Shown here piece by piece: positions 41,555-50,703 of a stretch of 64,000 nucleotides of DNA. The position numbers and the translations under genes were made by a program. Source of the stretch: Burkholderia contaminans (GTDB lineage Bacteria > Pseudomonadota > Gammaproteobacteria > Burkholderiales > Burkholderiaceae); assembly GCF_029633825.1 (NCBI RefSeq), contig NZ_CP090641.1, forward strand, positions 1,612,001 to 1,676,000, read 5' to 3'. The notes under the pieces were generated by a model. It was given only the letters and a program-made list of their open reading frames with translations. It did not search any database and was not told the origin of the DNA. Numbering within the stretch: position 1 is the stretch's first letter; each line of letters begins with the position of its first letter.

Positions 41555-43045
41555 CTACGACTGCCGCTCGGCTGCCACGACCGGCTCCGCCCGGCCGTCG
41601 CGCGTGCCGCTTGCCGCCGCCGGCTTCTCCCAGAACGTCGCATTCGCGATGCCGAGCGCGGCCGGATCGAACGTCGGCTCGCGTCCCGCGCGCTTCTGCG
41701 CCTCGTAGTCGCGCAGCGCCTTGAGCGCCGGCTTCTGCAGCAACAGGATCGCGACGATGTTCAGCCACGCCATCAACCCGACGCCGATGTCGCCCAGCGC
41801 CCATGCGACGCTCGCGCTCTTCACCGCGCCGTACAGCGTCGCGAGCAGGATCACCGCACGCAGCACGAACGTGCCGGCGGCGCTGCTGCGTGCACGGCTC
41901 AGGTACGCGACGTTGGTTTCCGCGATGTAGTAGTACGCGAGGATCGTGGTGAACGCGAAGAAGAACAGCGCCATCGCGACGAACGCCGCACCGAAGCCCG
42001 GCAGCACCGATTCGACGGCCATCTGCGTGTAGCCGGGGCCGGCCTCGATGCCGGCCGCGCCCGAGAACAGCGCGCGGCCGCCCGGCGCGACCACGTTGTA
42101 CGCGCCGGTGATCAGGATCATGAAACCCGTCGCCGAACAGACGAACAGCGTATCGACGTAGACCGAGAACGCCTGCACGAGCCCCTGCTGCGCCGGGTGC
42201 GTCACTTCCGCGGCCGCCGACGCGTGCGGGCCCGTGCCCTGCCCCGCTTCGTTCGAATAGACACCCCGCTTCACGCCCCACTGGATCGCCATGCCGAGCA
42301 CCGCGCCGAAGCCGGCCTCGACGCCGAACGCACTTTCGAATACCAGCCTGACGACACCCGGCAGACGCTCGATGTCGAGCGCGATCACGACCCACGCGAT
42401 CAGGATGTAGCCGAGCGCCATGAACGGCACGACGATCTCCGCGACGCGCGCGATCCGCTTCACACCGCCGAAGATGATCATGCCGAGCAGCAGCACGAGC
42501 ACCGCCCCGGTGACGGGCTTCGCGATGCCGAAGGAATTCTCGATCGCGGACGAGATCCCGTTCGCCTGCACGCCCGGCAGCAGCAGCCCGCACGCGAGCA
42601 CGGTGGCGATCGCGAACGCCACCGCATACCAGCGGATGCCGAGCCCCTTCTCGATGTAATACGCGGGGCCGCCGCGATACTGCCCTTCGCGCCGCACCTT
42701 GTAGATCTGCGACAGCGTCGATTCGACGAACGCGGTGCTCGCGCCGAGGAACGCGACGAGCCACATCCAGAACATCGCGCCAGGGCCGCCGAACGTGATG
42801 GCCGTCGCGACGCCCGCGATGTTGCCCGTGCCGACGCGCCCCGACAGCGACATCGCCAGCGCCTGGAACGACGACACGCCTTCCGCCGAGGCCTTGCTGC
42901 CCCGCATCAGGCGCAGCATTTCGATGAAGTGGCGAACCTGCGCGAAACGCGTGCGCAGCGAAAAGTACAGCCCTGCGGCAAGACAGAGAAAGATGAGCGC
43001 AGGGCTCCAGATGACACCGTTGAGCGAATCGACGAGTTGTTCCAT
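41555..43045 (-). CDS. Sodium:alanine symporter family protein (AGCS)
   Basis: Inner-membrane Na+-coupled amino acid symporter of 496 residues. AGCS signatures include SGRVGTGNIAGVATAITFGGPGA (split: SGRVGTGNIAGVA then TFGGPGAMFWMW), YRGGPAYYIEKGLG, and SNEAGQGTGPHASAAAEVTHP in the substrate-site region. The ATG at 43045 gives the typical N-terminus EQLVDSLNGVIWSPAL; the frame to 43132 is a GC-rich read-back. Stand-alone gene with its own terminator. Likely cargo is alanine or glycine. Confidence 0.93.
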   Translation of the reverse strand: MEQLVDSLNGVIWSPALIFLCLAAGLYFSLRTRFAQVRHFIEMLRLMRGSKASAEGVSSFQALAMSLSGRVGTGNIAGVATAITFGGPGAMFWMWLVAFLGASTAFVESTLSQIYKVRREGQYRGGPAYYIEKGLGIRWYAVAFAIATVLACGLLLPGVQANGISSAIENSFGIAKPVTGAVLVLLLGMIIFGGVKRIARVAEIVVPFMALGYILIAWVVIALDIERLPGVVRLVFESAFGVEAGFGAVLGMAIQWGVKRGVYSNEAGQGTGPHASAAAEVTHPAQQGLVQAFSVYVDTLFVCSATGFMILITGAYNVVAPGGRALFSGAAGIEAGPGYTQMAVESVLPGFGAAFVAMALFFFAFTTILAYYYIAETNVAYLSRARSSAAGTFVLRAVILLATLYGAVKSASVAWALGDIGVGLMAWLNIVAILLLQKPALKALRDYEAQKRAGREPTFDPAALGIANATFWEKPAAASGTRDGRAEPVVAAERQS

Positions 43046-43372
43046 GGGGCGTTTCTGTTGAAGGTGCGAATGACGCGTGGGCGGACGGTCGGATCCGTTA
43101 CGCGAGCGAGCGGGCGTCATGACTACGGACAAATCCGAATTTATCTTTCATTTATATTACATGTCTTACGATTTCATTCGGAATCGGGGTGTCCCCCTAG
43201 CGGCGCGTGACGCGTCCGGGCGGCGCCGCAACGACGTGATCGTCAATCGGGCAGCCCGCCGTGCATCGGGCGGATCGAATCTTCCGGCGCTGCGCCCCGC
43301 CGTGCCCGAACGGCATTGATCCCGGCCGGCGCGCACCGTACAGTGGTCGCCTGCCTCGATACAGGAACCGCC
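43046..43372. other. Intergenic divergent promoter region
   Basis: Contains an AT-rich stretch around 43130-43180, unlike its surroundings, that fits promoters for the leftward symporter and the rightward DapF-like gene. No operator-like palindrome was evident and no gene is seen. Confidence 0.5.
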
Positions 43373-44197
43373 ATGCCAATCGGATTTCGGAAGATGCACG
43401 CGAACGGCGACGACTTCGCGATCGTCGACCTGCGCGGTCAGGATCACGCGCACGCGATCGATGGCAACCTCGCGCGGCGCATGGGCGACCGCAAGCGCGG
43501 CATCGGCTTCAATCAGCTCGCGGTCGTGTCGGACTGCGACGACGCAGCAGCCCGCGTCGCGTTCTGGAACGCCGACGGCTCGCCGCTCGACACCTGCGGC
43601 AGCGCAACGCGCGGCGTCGCGTGGCAACTGATGCGGGAAACCGGCCTGTCATCGCTCGTGCTGCGAACCCGCCGCGGGTATCTCGAGTGCTCGACGGAGG
43701 CGAACGGCCTGATCACCGTCGAGATGGGCCGGCCGCTCACCGGCTGGCGGGACGTGCCGCTCGCGGAGGCACTCGACACGCTCGCGTTGCCGCTGCCCGG
43801 CGCCCCTGCCGCGTGCAACATGGGCAATCCGCATTGCACGTTCTTCGTCGACGATCTGCGCACGATCGATGTCGCGGCGCTCGGCCCGACCATCGAAACG
43901 CATCCGCTGTTTCCGCAGAAAACCAACGTGCACTTCGTTCAGGTCATCGATCGCACGCATATTCGCCTGCGCATCTGGGAGCGCGGCGGCGGCGTGCCGC
44001 TCGGTTCGGGATCATGTTCGTGCGGGGCGGTCGTCAACGGCATCCGGCGCGGGTTGCTGGATGCGTCGGTGCGCGTCGAATGCGACGGCGGCGACGTGAC
44101 GGTGCGTTGGGATGGTGCCGGCAGTGTGCTTCTGAGCGGGCCGGTCGCGTTCGGGTTCAGCGGAAACTGGCTGGGCGAGCAGACGCCCGGAGCCTGA
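43373..44197 (+). CDS. Divergent diaminopimelate-epimerase (DapF) family protein
   Basis: A 274-residue DapF-fold protein starting at an ATG preceded by AGGA. The first half keeps MHANGDDFAIVDL (canonical GNDF region) and FWNADGSPLDTCGSATRG with the first catalytic cysteine, Cys75; the usual CGNGARC has become CGSATRG. NMGNPHCTFFVDD is conserved. In the second half, canonical GETxxCGTGA reads GVPLGSGSCSCGA. An ungapped alignment puts Ser at the second catalytic cysteine and removes the substrate-binding Glu. It may be a racemase or epimerase for another amino acid rather than the lysine-pathway enzyme. Confidence 0.8.
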   Translation: MPIGFRKMHANGDDFAIVDLRGQDHAHAIDGNLARRMGDRKRGIGFNQLAVVSDCDDAAARVAFWNADGSPLDTCGSATRGVAWQLMRETGLSSLVLRTRRGYLECSTEANGLITVEMGRPLTGWRDVPLAEALDTLALPLPGAPAACNMGNPHCTFFVDDLRTIDVAALGPTIETHPLFPQKTNVHFVQVIDRTHIRLRIWERGGGVPLGSGSCSCGAVVNGIRRGLLDASVRVECDGGDVTVRWDGAGSVLLSGPVAFGFSGNWLGEQTPGA

Positions 44198-44247
44198 CGG
44201 CCCGGGCCGGCGGACGCGCCTCGCAGGCGCGCGGCCGACCGGACCCA

Positions 44248-44270
44248 GCCCGGCGCGTTGCGCGCCGGGC
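44248..44270. terminator. GC-rich hairpin between convergent genes
   Basis: Ten-pair stem GCCCGGCGCG/CGCGCCGGGC with a TTG loop, placed between the 3' ends of the DapF-like and PRC-barrel genes. No U tract, but position and stability suit a bidirectional stop. Confidence 0.5.
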
Positions 44271-44289
44271 CGTACCAATCCGTGCTGGC

Positions 44290-44718
44290 TCAGTGCTTGT
44301 CGTCGAGCTTCTTCGGCTTCGGCGGCGACGGCACCTTCGCGTACTGGAACGCGGGCGTCGCCTTCAGCGCATCCTTCGTCGCGCCCGGCAGGTAGATGTT
44401 GCCGTTGCGCACGTCGAGCGATGCGATCGGCACCGCGACGTCGTGCGCGGCCACGCCGAGGAAGCCGCCGGCCGACACGATCGCCGCCGATACCGAGCCG
44501 TCCGGCGCGACGATCAGGTCGCGCACGGTGCCGACCTTCTGGTTCTCGTCGTTGTAGACGGCCTTGCCGAGCACGCTCTTCTTCACGCTCCAGCCTTCGA
44601 GCAGCGCCTGCGATTGTTCGACGGTCACGCTGATCGGCTGCGCGCCCGCGATCTGTGCGTGCGCGCTGACGCTCGAGGCGAGGACGGTTGCTGCGATGAG
44701 GGTCTCGTAGAAAGCCAT
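44290..44718 (-). CDS. Exported PRC-barrel domain protein
   Basis: A 142-residue periplasmic protein. The signal peptide MAFYETLIAATVLASSVSAHA is followed by a PRC-barrel domain (SVLGKAVYNDENQKVGTVRD, then VGGFLGVAAHDVAVPI-like strands) and a Pro/Lys-rich tail. PRC-barrel proteins mediate binding or envelope roles; no enzyme activity is implied. The ATG at 44718 has GGAGTG upstream and yields a clean signal peptide, unlike the longer frame. Confidence 0.82.
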   Translation of the reverse strand: MAFYETLIAATVLASSVSAHAQIAGAQPISVTVEQSQALLEGWSVKKSVLGKAVYNDENQKVGTVRDLIVAPDGSVSAAIVSAGGFLGVAAHDVAVPIASLDVRNGNIYLPGATKDALKATPAFQYAKVPSPPKPKKLDDKH

Positions 44719-44943
44719 GCTGTTATGCACTCCGGTGAATTGTTGTCGGTGTCGGCGGCCGGCCAAGCCGCCTCCGTGCATGCGCCGCGTGAAACGAGAA
44801 GGCCTCTGTACGACGCATCACACCGGCCCATGTTAGCGCCACTCGCGAAACGCTGCATTGGACGTGATGACGCAGTCGCCGTCATGCGCCTGTTGTGATG
44901 GCGACATTACGGATACCGCAGCGAATCGCGTACCTCCCCGCCG

Positions 44944-46074
44944 TCACGCGTTGCGCGAATACACGCGCCGGTGCCGCACCGCCTCCGCCAGCACGTCGAG
45001 CACCGGCTCCGTCTGCGTCCAGCTCAGGCACGCATCGGTGATCGACACACCGTACTTCAGCGGCACGCCCGGCTTCAGGTCCTGGCGTCCGGCCTCGAGA
45101 TGGCTCTCGACCATCACGCCGACGATCCGGTGCTCGCCCTGCGCCAACTGCCGCGCGAGATCCTGCGCGACGTCGATCTGCCGCTCGTGCGACTTGTTCG
45201 AGTTCGCATGCGAGCAGTCGACCATCACCTGTTCGCGCAGGCCGGCCTTGCGCAGCACCGCGCAGCTCGCCTCGACATGCTCGGCGTCGTAGTTCGGGCC
45301 GTTCTTGCCGCCGCGCAGGATCACGTGCGCGTCGTCGTTGCCGCGCGTCTCGAAGATCGCGGCCATCCCCATCTTCGTCATCCCCATGAACGCATGGCTC
45401 GCCGCTGCCGCGACGATCGCGTCGGACGCGACCTGCACGCCGCCGTCGGTGCCGTTCTTGAAGCCGATCGGGCAGCTCAGGCCCGACGCGAGCTGTCGAT
45501 GGCTCTGGCTCTCGGTCGTCCGCGCGCCAATCGCACCCCACGCGATCAGGTCGGCGATGTACTGCGGGCTCAGCAGGTCGAGGAATTCGGTCGATGCCGG
45601 CAGGCCCAGCGCGTTGATGTCGAGCAGCAGTTGCCGCGCGGCGCGCAGCCCTTCGTTGATGCGGAAGCTGCCGTCGAGGCGCGGATCGTTGATGTAGCCC
45701 TTCCAGCCGACCGTCGTGCGCGGCTTCTCGAAGTAGACGCGCATCGTGATCAGCAGGTCGTCCTTCAGCGCATCGGCGGCCGCCTTCAGGCGGCGCGCGT
45801 AATCGAGTGCCTGGTCGTGATCGTGGATCGAGCACGGGCCGACGACGAGCAGCAGCCGGTCATCGCGGCCGTGCAGGATGTCGCCGATCGCGCGGCGCGT
45901 GTCCTCGACGAGCGTCTGCGTGGCGGCCGGCACCGGCAGCTCGTCCAGCAGCAGTGCGGGGGAAATCAGCGGGCGCACGGCGCCGATGCGGACGTCGTCG
46001 ATGCGCGTGGTGTCCTGCGTCGCGTCGGCGCTGCCTACCTCGCGATCGTGGGAAGGATTGTCGAGGTTCTGCAT
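44944..46074 (-). CDS. aroG: 3-deoxy-7-phosphoheptulonate synthase, class I (AroG type)
   Basis: First enzyme of the shikimate pathway, condensing phosphoenolpyruvate with erythrose 4-phosphate. The 376 residues carry LLLVVGPCSIHDHDQALDYA, MRVYFEKPRTTVGWKGYIND, PIGFKNGTDGGVQ and MVDCSHANSNKSH, all hallmarks of the feedback-regulated AroF/G/H class; the metal ligands Cys, His, Glu and Asp lie in these motifs. The start at 46074 follows CGGAGAT. Monocistronic and unrelated to its neighbours. Confidence 0.95.
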   Translation of the reverse strand: MQNLDNPSHDREVGSADATQDTTRIDDVRIGAVRPLISPALLLDELPVPAATQTLVEDTRRAIGDILHGRDDRLLLVVGPCSIHDHDQALDYARRLKAAADALKDDLLITMRVYFEKPRTTVGWKGYINDPRLDGSFRINEGLRAARQLLLDINALGLPASTEFLDLLSPQYIADLIAWGAIGARTTESQSHRQLASGLSCPIGFKNGTDGGVQVASDAIVAAAASHAFMGMTKMGMAAIFETRGNDDAHVILRGGKNGPNYDAEHVEASCAVLRKAGLREQVMVDCSHANSNKSHERQIDVAQDLARQLAQGEHRIVGVMVESHLEAGRQDLKPGVPLKYGVSITDACLSWTQTEPVLDVLAEAVRHRRVYSRNA

Positions 46075-46206
46075 GGTGAATCTCCGGGGGACGTCTGTCT
46101 GGAATGATGGGCAGGCTCGATTATGGCACCCGGGCGGGACGGTGGCGGCTTGCGGCGGGGAGCGGGCGCGGCTGCATGGCGGCAGCGCGACGGAGATCAA
46201 CAGGCG

Positions 46207-46237
46207 AAAAGAAAAAGGCGACCCGCGAAGGGTCGCC
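46207..46237 (-). terminator. Rho-independent terminator of the lipase gene
   Basis: Eight-pair stem GGCGACCC/GGGTCGCC with loop GCGAA at 46217-46237, followed leftward by a U-rich run (46207-46216). It lies 34 bp past the lipase stop codon. Confidence 0.88.
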
Positions 46238-46270
46238 CGGCCGTGCGCCACATCACACGCGGCGTGGCGG

Positions 46271-47587
46271 CTAGTGCAGCGTCTCCGGCGCCAGCGAGTT
46301 GCTCGGCAGCAGCGACGTCAGCCAGCAATTGCTCGGCGCCGCTTTTCCGTTGAAACGGTCGTAGAGCCACGGCAGCATGCCGGCCACCCACGGCACGATC
46401 GCGCCCGCATGTTCGAGCGGGTACTCGTTGTACGTGACCGGCGTGCCGCTGGCACAGAACTTCTGCGCCAGCGCGCGCACGTCGTACGCCATCATCACGC
46501 CATCGCCCACCTGGCTGCTGAACGTGCCATCGAGCGCGCCCGCCGTGCCCTGGCCGATGAACATCGGGATCGTCGGCGAGGCGGCCAACCCCGCATTCAC
46601 CTTGTTCGCGTACGTCACGTACACGGGAATGCTGTTGATGTCGTTCGCGTATTGCGGCTTGAACAGCGTGCCCCAGTGCAGCCCTGTGTACTTCGGCAGG
46701 ATATACGCGAGCGACTGGCTCTGGATGTCCTTGAGCACGGCGACGCCGGTATCGCTGAGATAAGGCGTCAGGTCGAAGCCGTAGCCGCGCGACAGCCCGG
46801 CCAGCGCGGCCGCGGCCACGCCGCCCCAGACGATGCTGCCGTCGACGTAGCGCAGGTTGTGCGCGGGGTCGACCAGCACGCCGCCTTCCGCCGCACCGAC
46901 GAGCTGCTTGTTGATCTCGGGCGCATAGCTCGGCGCGAGCTGCGCGGCCCAGTTCGTCGCGATCGCGCCGCCGGAATAGCCGATCATCGCGACCTTGCTC
47001 GACGGGTTCAGGCCCGTGGACGGCGTATTGAGCGCCGCGCGGATCGAATCGAGCGTGGTCATCCCGTATTCGGGGCCGGCAGCGAAGTCGGCCGTCTGGC
47101 CTTCCGTGTCGGGCACGATGACGTTGTAGCCGAGCAGCAGCAGTGTCGACAGCGGAATCGATTCCGCGCTGTAGAGCAGCGTGCCGACGTTGATGACCTT
47201 CGTGACGTCGCGGTCGCCGGCAATCACTTGCGACGGCTCGTCGTACGGGTTCAGCGAATCGTAGGCCGACTGGTACGAGATGGCCTGGCCGTTGCTGACC
47301 TGGCTCCGGATCACGGACGTCACGTTGACGACCGGCTGGTTCAGCGCGTTATTGGTGCGATACAGCAACTGCTGCGCGGTCAGCGCGGTGGGGATGCCGG
47401 CCACGTGGTACGTGACGTTGCGCGTCCTGAGCACCGTGCCCGGTGGAATCGATGCCAATGGCGTTGTGCCGGTGTACGTGTAGAACGGGTCGGATACGGT
47501 CGGCGCGGCGGCACTGGCCGGCGGTGTCGCAATGGCCAGCGTGGCGGATACGGCCGCCGCGGCCATCATGAAACGTCTGGAGGACAT
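46271..47587 (-). CDS. Secretory lipase (LIP family)
   Basis: Exported alpha/beta-hydrolase of 438 residues. The signal peptide spans MMAAAAVSATLAIATPPASA. The nucleophile elbow is AMIGYSGGAIATNWAAQL (Ser in GYSGG), preceded by GYNVIVPDTEGQTADF, with the catalytic His in NEYPLEHAGAIVPW. The domain matches the secretory lipase family best known from Candida and found in actinobacteria and Burkholderia. It hydrolyses esters outside the cell or in the periplasm. Monocistronic, with its own terminator. Confidence 0.88.
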   Translation of the reverse strand: MSSRRFMMAAAAVSATLAIATPPASAAAPTVSDPFYTYTGTTPLASIPPGTVLRTRNVTYHVAGIPTALTAQQLLYRTNNALNQPVVNVTSVIRSQVSNGQAISYQSAYDSLNPYDEPSQVIAGDRDVTKVINVGTLLYSAESIPLSTLLLLGYNVIVPDTEGQTADFAAGPEYGMTTLDSIRAALNTPSTGLNPSSKVAMIGYSGGAIATNWAAQLAPSYAPEINKQLVGAAEGGVLVDPAHNLRYVDGSIVWGGVAAAALAGLSRGYGFDLTPYLSDTGVAVLKDIQSQSLAYILPKYTGLHWGTLFKPQYANDINSIPVYVTYANKVNAGLAASPTIPMFIGQGTAGALDGTFSSQVGDGVMMAYDVRALAQKFCASGTPVTYNEYPLEHAGAIVPWVAGMLPWLYDRFNGKAAPSNCWLTSLLPSNSLAPETLH

Positions 47588-47831
47588 GGTTGGGGCCCCT
47601 GGAATAACCTGCTTTCATCGAAGGAAGTTCGCGGTGTTGCAGACCATCGCGTGTGCTGCTTCAAAACCGGTTCCGAGCCATCGACTGTCTCCTGTTAATT
47701 AGCAATCCGGGCTGTTCTGAATTCGTCGTTTTAGTAGGAGTACAAACCGGATGAATTGAAGCACAACGAGCACGCACGCGATGGGCGTTTTCTGTTGTTT
47801 GAAGGTAAACGTCTAAAGCCGTCGGCGCGCG

Positions 47832-47999
47832 ATGCGGGTCGCTCCGGCCGTTCGGCCGCCCTTACAGGTCACGACGACACCATGGGAAATGATCGACGGC
47901 AAGATCGACGGCGAATACGAAATGATGAGCCAGGGCGCCGTGGTCTACTCGATGACCTACACCAACGCGCGCACCGGCAAGAAGACCGACTTCGCGTAG
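47832..47999 (+). pseudogene. Possible remnant of an NTF2-like gene
   Basis: A 55-codon frame whose last 38 residues (WEMIDGKIDGEYEMMSQGAV, then VYSMTYTNARTGKKTDFA) have strong codon bias and the look of the final strands of an NTF2/SnoaL-like domain. The first 15 codons look random. No upstream part of such a domain is present in any frame. It may be the 3' stub left by a deletion, or a small protein. Confidence 0.35.
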
Positions 48000-48095
48000 G
48001 CGCCGGATGACGACGCTTCGGCGAAATCGGGGTGCCGCTGGTAGTGACGGCGCAGGGGCGCTCGACACCCGCTGCGCGGCGCAACGGTGAGCCGG

Positions 48096-48803
48096 TCAGC
48101 CCGCGTCGCCTTGCGCATCGACGTCGATGCCCAGCTCGCCGGCCATCCGCAGGACCAGCGCATTCAGTCGCGCCACTTCATCCGCGAGCCGCTTCTGTTC
48201 GGCCTTCAGCGCTTCGAATTCGGAAGGCGGCACGGAATCCGCACCGCCGGCATCCGCGCTCGCGAAATCGGCCATGTTCACTTCGCCGCACATCAGGTGC
48301 ATCCAGCGGTTCTCGCGCGCGCCCGGCGCACGCGGCAACCGGACGACGAGCGGCTGTGCGCGCGCCGCGAGTTCGTCGAGGAACGCCTCGACCGACGAGA
48401 TATCGGCGAAGCCGTGCAGGCGCGCGCTGTTCAGGCGCAGTTCGGCGGCCGTCTGCGGGCCGCGCAGCAGCAGGATCGTCAGCAGCGCGATCGCCTGGCT
48501 CGGAATGCCGAGCACGCGGTTCATGTTGTGCTCGAAACGCGGCACGCGGCTGCTGCTGCCTTCCATCACGATGCTCAGGTGCTTCAGCCCGTCGAGCGCG
48601 GTCGTGACCTCATCCTCGCTGACGTTCATCACCGGCGAGCGCGCGGTTTTCTGGTTGCAGCCCGCGGTCAGCGCATTCAACGACAGCGGATAGGTGTCCG
48701 GCACCGTGTGCTGTTTCTCGACGAGCACACCGAGAATGCGGGCCTCGAGGGGCGTGAGTTCGCGAAGGGCGCGTGGCGTTGGCGTATCCGGCGTGGTGTT
48801 CAT
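48096..48803 (-). CDS. YceH family protein (DUF480)
   Basis: A 235-residue member of the YceH/DUF480 family, which folds as two winged-helix domains; its role is not established. Diagnostic segments are LTPLEARILGVLVEKQHTVPD, YPLSLNALTAGCNQKTARSP and AIALLTILLLRGPQTAAELR. A C-terminal coiled coil (EFEALKAEQKRLADEVARLN) follows. The ATG at 48803 gives the family's standard N-terminus; the longer frame to 49001 is not supported. Confidence 0.93.
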   Translation of the reverse strand: MNTTPDTPTPRALRELTPLEARILGVLVEKQHTVPDTYPLSLNALTAGCNQKTARSPVMNVSEDEVTTALDGLKHLSIVMEGSSSRVPRFEHNMNRVLGIPSQAIALLTILLLRGPQTAAELRLNSARLHGFADISSVEAFLDELAARAQPLVVRLPRAPGARENRWMHLMCGEVNMADFASADAGGADSVPPSEFEALKAEQKRLADEVARLNALVLRMAGELGIDVDAQGDAG

Positions 48804-49193
48804 GGTGGCGTCGCAGCGTGCAGCAGGTGAAGGGAAACGATCGCGGCCCGTCCGGCATCGCGCACGGGCGAGCCATATGATAGCTCGCGTCGCGTGGCCC
48901 GGCGCCGCGCGACGTGCCGGCGCGCGCACTTGCCGCAGCAGGGTTTCGTCCAACGTATCGGCCGGACGGTGCCGCGCGGCGGACTCCACCTCCTTGCACA
49001 CGGCGGCGTTTGCACGCCGCGCATGCGGGCGCTACGATATGCGTCATCCCGGCGTCTGCGGCGCCGCGTGACCGCCTTCGCACGCAGTACCACGCAATAC
49101 CACGCATCGCCCGACCCGCACGCCATGCCGCCGCGCATACGCGCCGCTCGTCGACGCCACTCATCCGTTCACCCCTTCGCCCCGTTCATCGCC
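48804..49193. other. Divergent intergenic region, YceH and SDR genes
   Basis: GC-rich, with long but meaningless frames in several phases. It must hold the two divergent promoters. No convincing gene, hairpin or operator was recognised. Confidence 0.45.
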
Positions 49194-49958
49194 ATGACCG
49201 CATCCTCCCCCGCACCGCACGTACGCGCCATCGTCACCGGACACACGCGCGGCCTCGGCGCGTCGCTCGCCGAACAACTGCTGCTGGAAGGCGTCGCCGT
49301 GCTCGGCGTGTCGCGCAGCCGCCATCCGTCGCTCGCGTCGCAGGCCGGCGACCGCTTCGCCGAAATCGAACTCGACCTGTCGGATACGTCGGCCGTCGCG
49401 GCCTGGCTGGCGGGCGACACGCTGCGCCGCTTCGTCGACGGCGCGTCGATCGTGCTGCTGTTCAACAACGCGGGCATCGTCGATCCGATCGGCCCGCTCG
49501 CCGCGCAAGACCCGGCGATCGTCGCGCGCGCGGTCGGCGTGAACGTCGCGGCGCCGCTGATGCTGTCGGCCGCGCTCGCGCAAGCGGCGTCGGCCACGAC
49601 CGAATGCCGGATCCTGCACGTGTCGAGCGGCGCGGCACGCAACGCGTACGCGGGCTGGAGCGTCTACTGTGCGACCAAGGCGGCACTCGATCACCATGCG
49701 CGCGCAGTCGCGCTCGATGCGAACCACGCGCTGCGGATCTGCAGCGTCGCGCCGGGCGTCGTCGATACGGGCATGCAGGCGACGATCCGCTCGACCAGCG
49801 AAGACAACTTCCCGATGCGCGAGAAATTCGACCAGCTGAAGTCGAGCGGCGCGCTCGCGACGCCCGAGGCGGCCGCGCGACAGCTGATCGGCTATGCACT
49901 GAGCGACGCATTCGGCTCGGTGCCGACGGCCGACGTGCGGGAACTGCCGAGCCACTGA
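49194..49958 (+). CDS. Short-chain dehydrogenase/reductase (SDR)
   Basis: NAD(P)-dependent oxidoreductase of 254 residues with the classical SDR layout. The cofactor loop is VTGHTRGLGASLAE, LLFNNAGIVDPIG is the NNAG motif, catalytic Ser lies in LHVSSGAAR, Tyr and Lys in YCATKAALDHH, and APGVVDTGMQ follows. The sepiapterin-reductase/YueD-like branch is the nearest match by appearance, but substrate cannot be assigned. The ATG at 49194 is the first giving a normal SDR N-terminus. Confidence 0.88.
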   Translation: MTASSPAPHVRAIVTGHTRGLGASLAEQLLLEGVAVLGVSRSRHPSLASQAGDRFAEIELDLSDTSAVAAWLAGDTLRRFVDGASIVLLFNNAGIVDPIGPLAAQDPAIVARAVGVNVAAPLMLSAALAQAASATTECRILHVSSGAARNAYAGWSVYCATKAALDHHARAVALDANHALRICSVAPGVVDTGMQATIRSTSEDNFPMREKFDQLKSSGALATPEAAARQLIGYALSDAFGSVPTADVRELPSH

Positions 49959-49995
49959 GTTACGCGGCCACAAGGACACACGGACACACGGCCCG

Positions 49996-50703
49996 TCAAC
50001 GTCCTTCGAGCCGCTTCGTCCAGTCTTCGACCTGCCGCTCCGTCCGGCGCCTTTCGAGCATCGTGCGCCAGCCGGGCGGCAGGTTCGGGACTTCGTACAG
50101 CGCATCGAGCGCGGCCATGTCGAGCGTGCGCCGGTACAGCACATCGAGCACCGTCGCCAGCGGCCATTGCGGGTAGCGGCGCTCATGCAGCGTCAGCACG
50201 TCACCCGATTCCACCCAACCTTCCTGCAGCACGCGGTAGTACCAGCCGGTCCGGCCGCTTTGCTGCACGAGCGCGGCCATCCGCGGATGATCGAAACGTG
50301 CGTTGAGCTTCCAGCACGGCTGCCGCGACTGCGACACCTGAAGCACGGCACCGCCCAGCGTGAACGCATCGCCGAGACACACGTCGTGCTCGGTCATGCC
50401 GTGCGTCGACAGGTTCTCGCCGAACGCGCCCGGTTGCGCGAGCACGTCGCGCGCGCCGATCTGCTCCGACCACCACGCATAGTGATCGTGCGCATAGTGG
50501 TGCACCGCCTTGTCAGGCCCGCCATGATGCCGCGCATCGGCCTGCTCGTCGCCGGCGAAGCCGAGCGTGCCCAGCCACAGACGCGCGCCTGCCGGCTGCT
50601 TGTCGATCGCGCTGGCGTGCGGCGTGCCGGCCAGCGGCCGGCTTTTGCCGACCCGCACCGCGCCGATGGCGGCCGAGATCAGCGGCCGTGTCGCATCGCT
50701 CAT
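49996..50703 (-). CDS. MOSC domain protein, YiiM-like
   Basis: A 235-residue MOSC protein of the YiiM group, which uses a molybdenum cofactor to reduce N-hydroxylated bases or related compounds. Key segments are DEQADARHHGGPDKAVHHY, GAFGENLSTHG and SQSRQPCWKLN, whose Cys is the predicted molybdenum ligand. The C-terminal part has the short helical 3-alpha domain (TLDMAALDALYEVPNLPPGW). Its ATG overlaps the DapA-like stop by ATGA, so the two are translationally coupled despite no obvious shared pathway. Confidence 0.88.
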   Translation of the reverse strand: MSDATRPLISAAIGAVRVGKSRPLAGTPHASAIDKQPAGARLWLGTLGFAGDEQADARHHGGPDKAVHHYAHDHYAWWSEQIGARDVLAQPGAFGENLSTHGMTEHDVCLGDAFTLGGAVLQVSQSRQPCWKLNARFDHPRMAALVQQSGRTGWYYRVLQEGWVESGDVLTLHERRYPQWPLATVLDVLYRRTLDMAALDALYEVPNLPPGWRTMLERRRTERQVEDWTKRLEGR

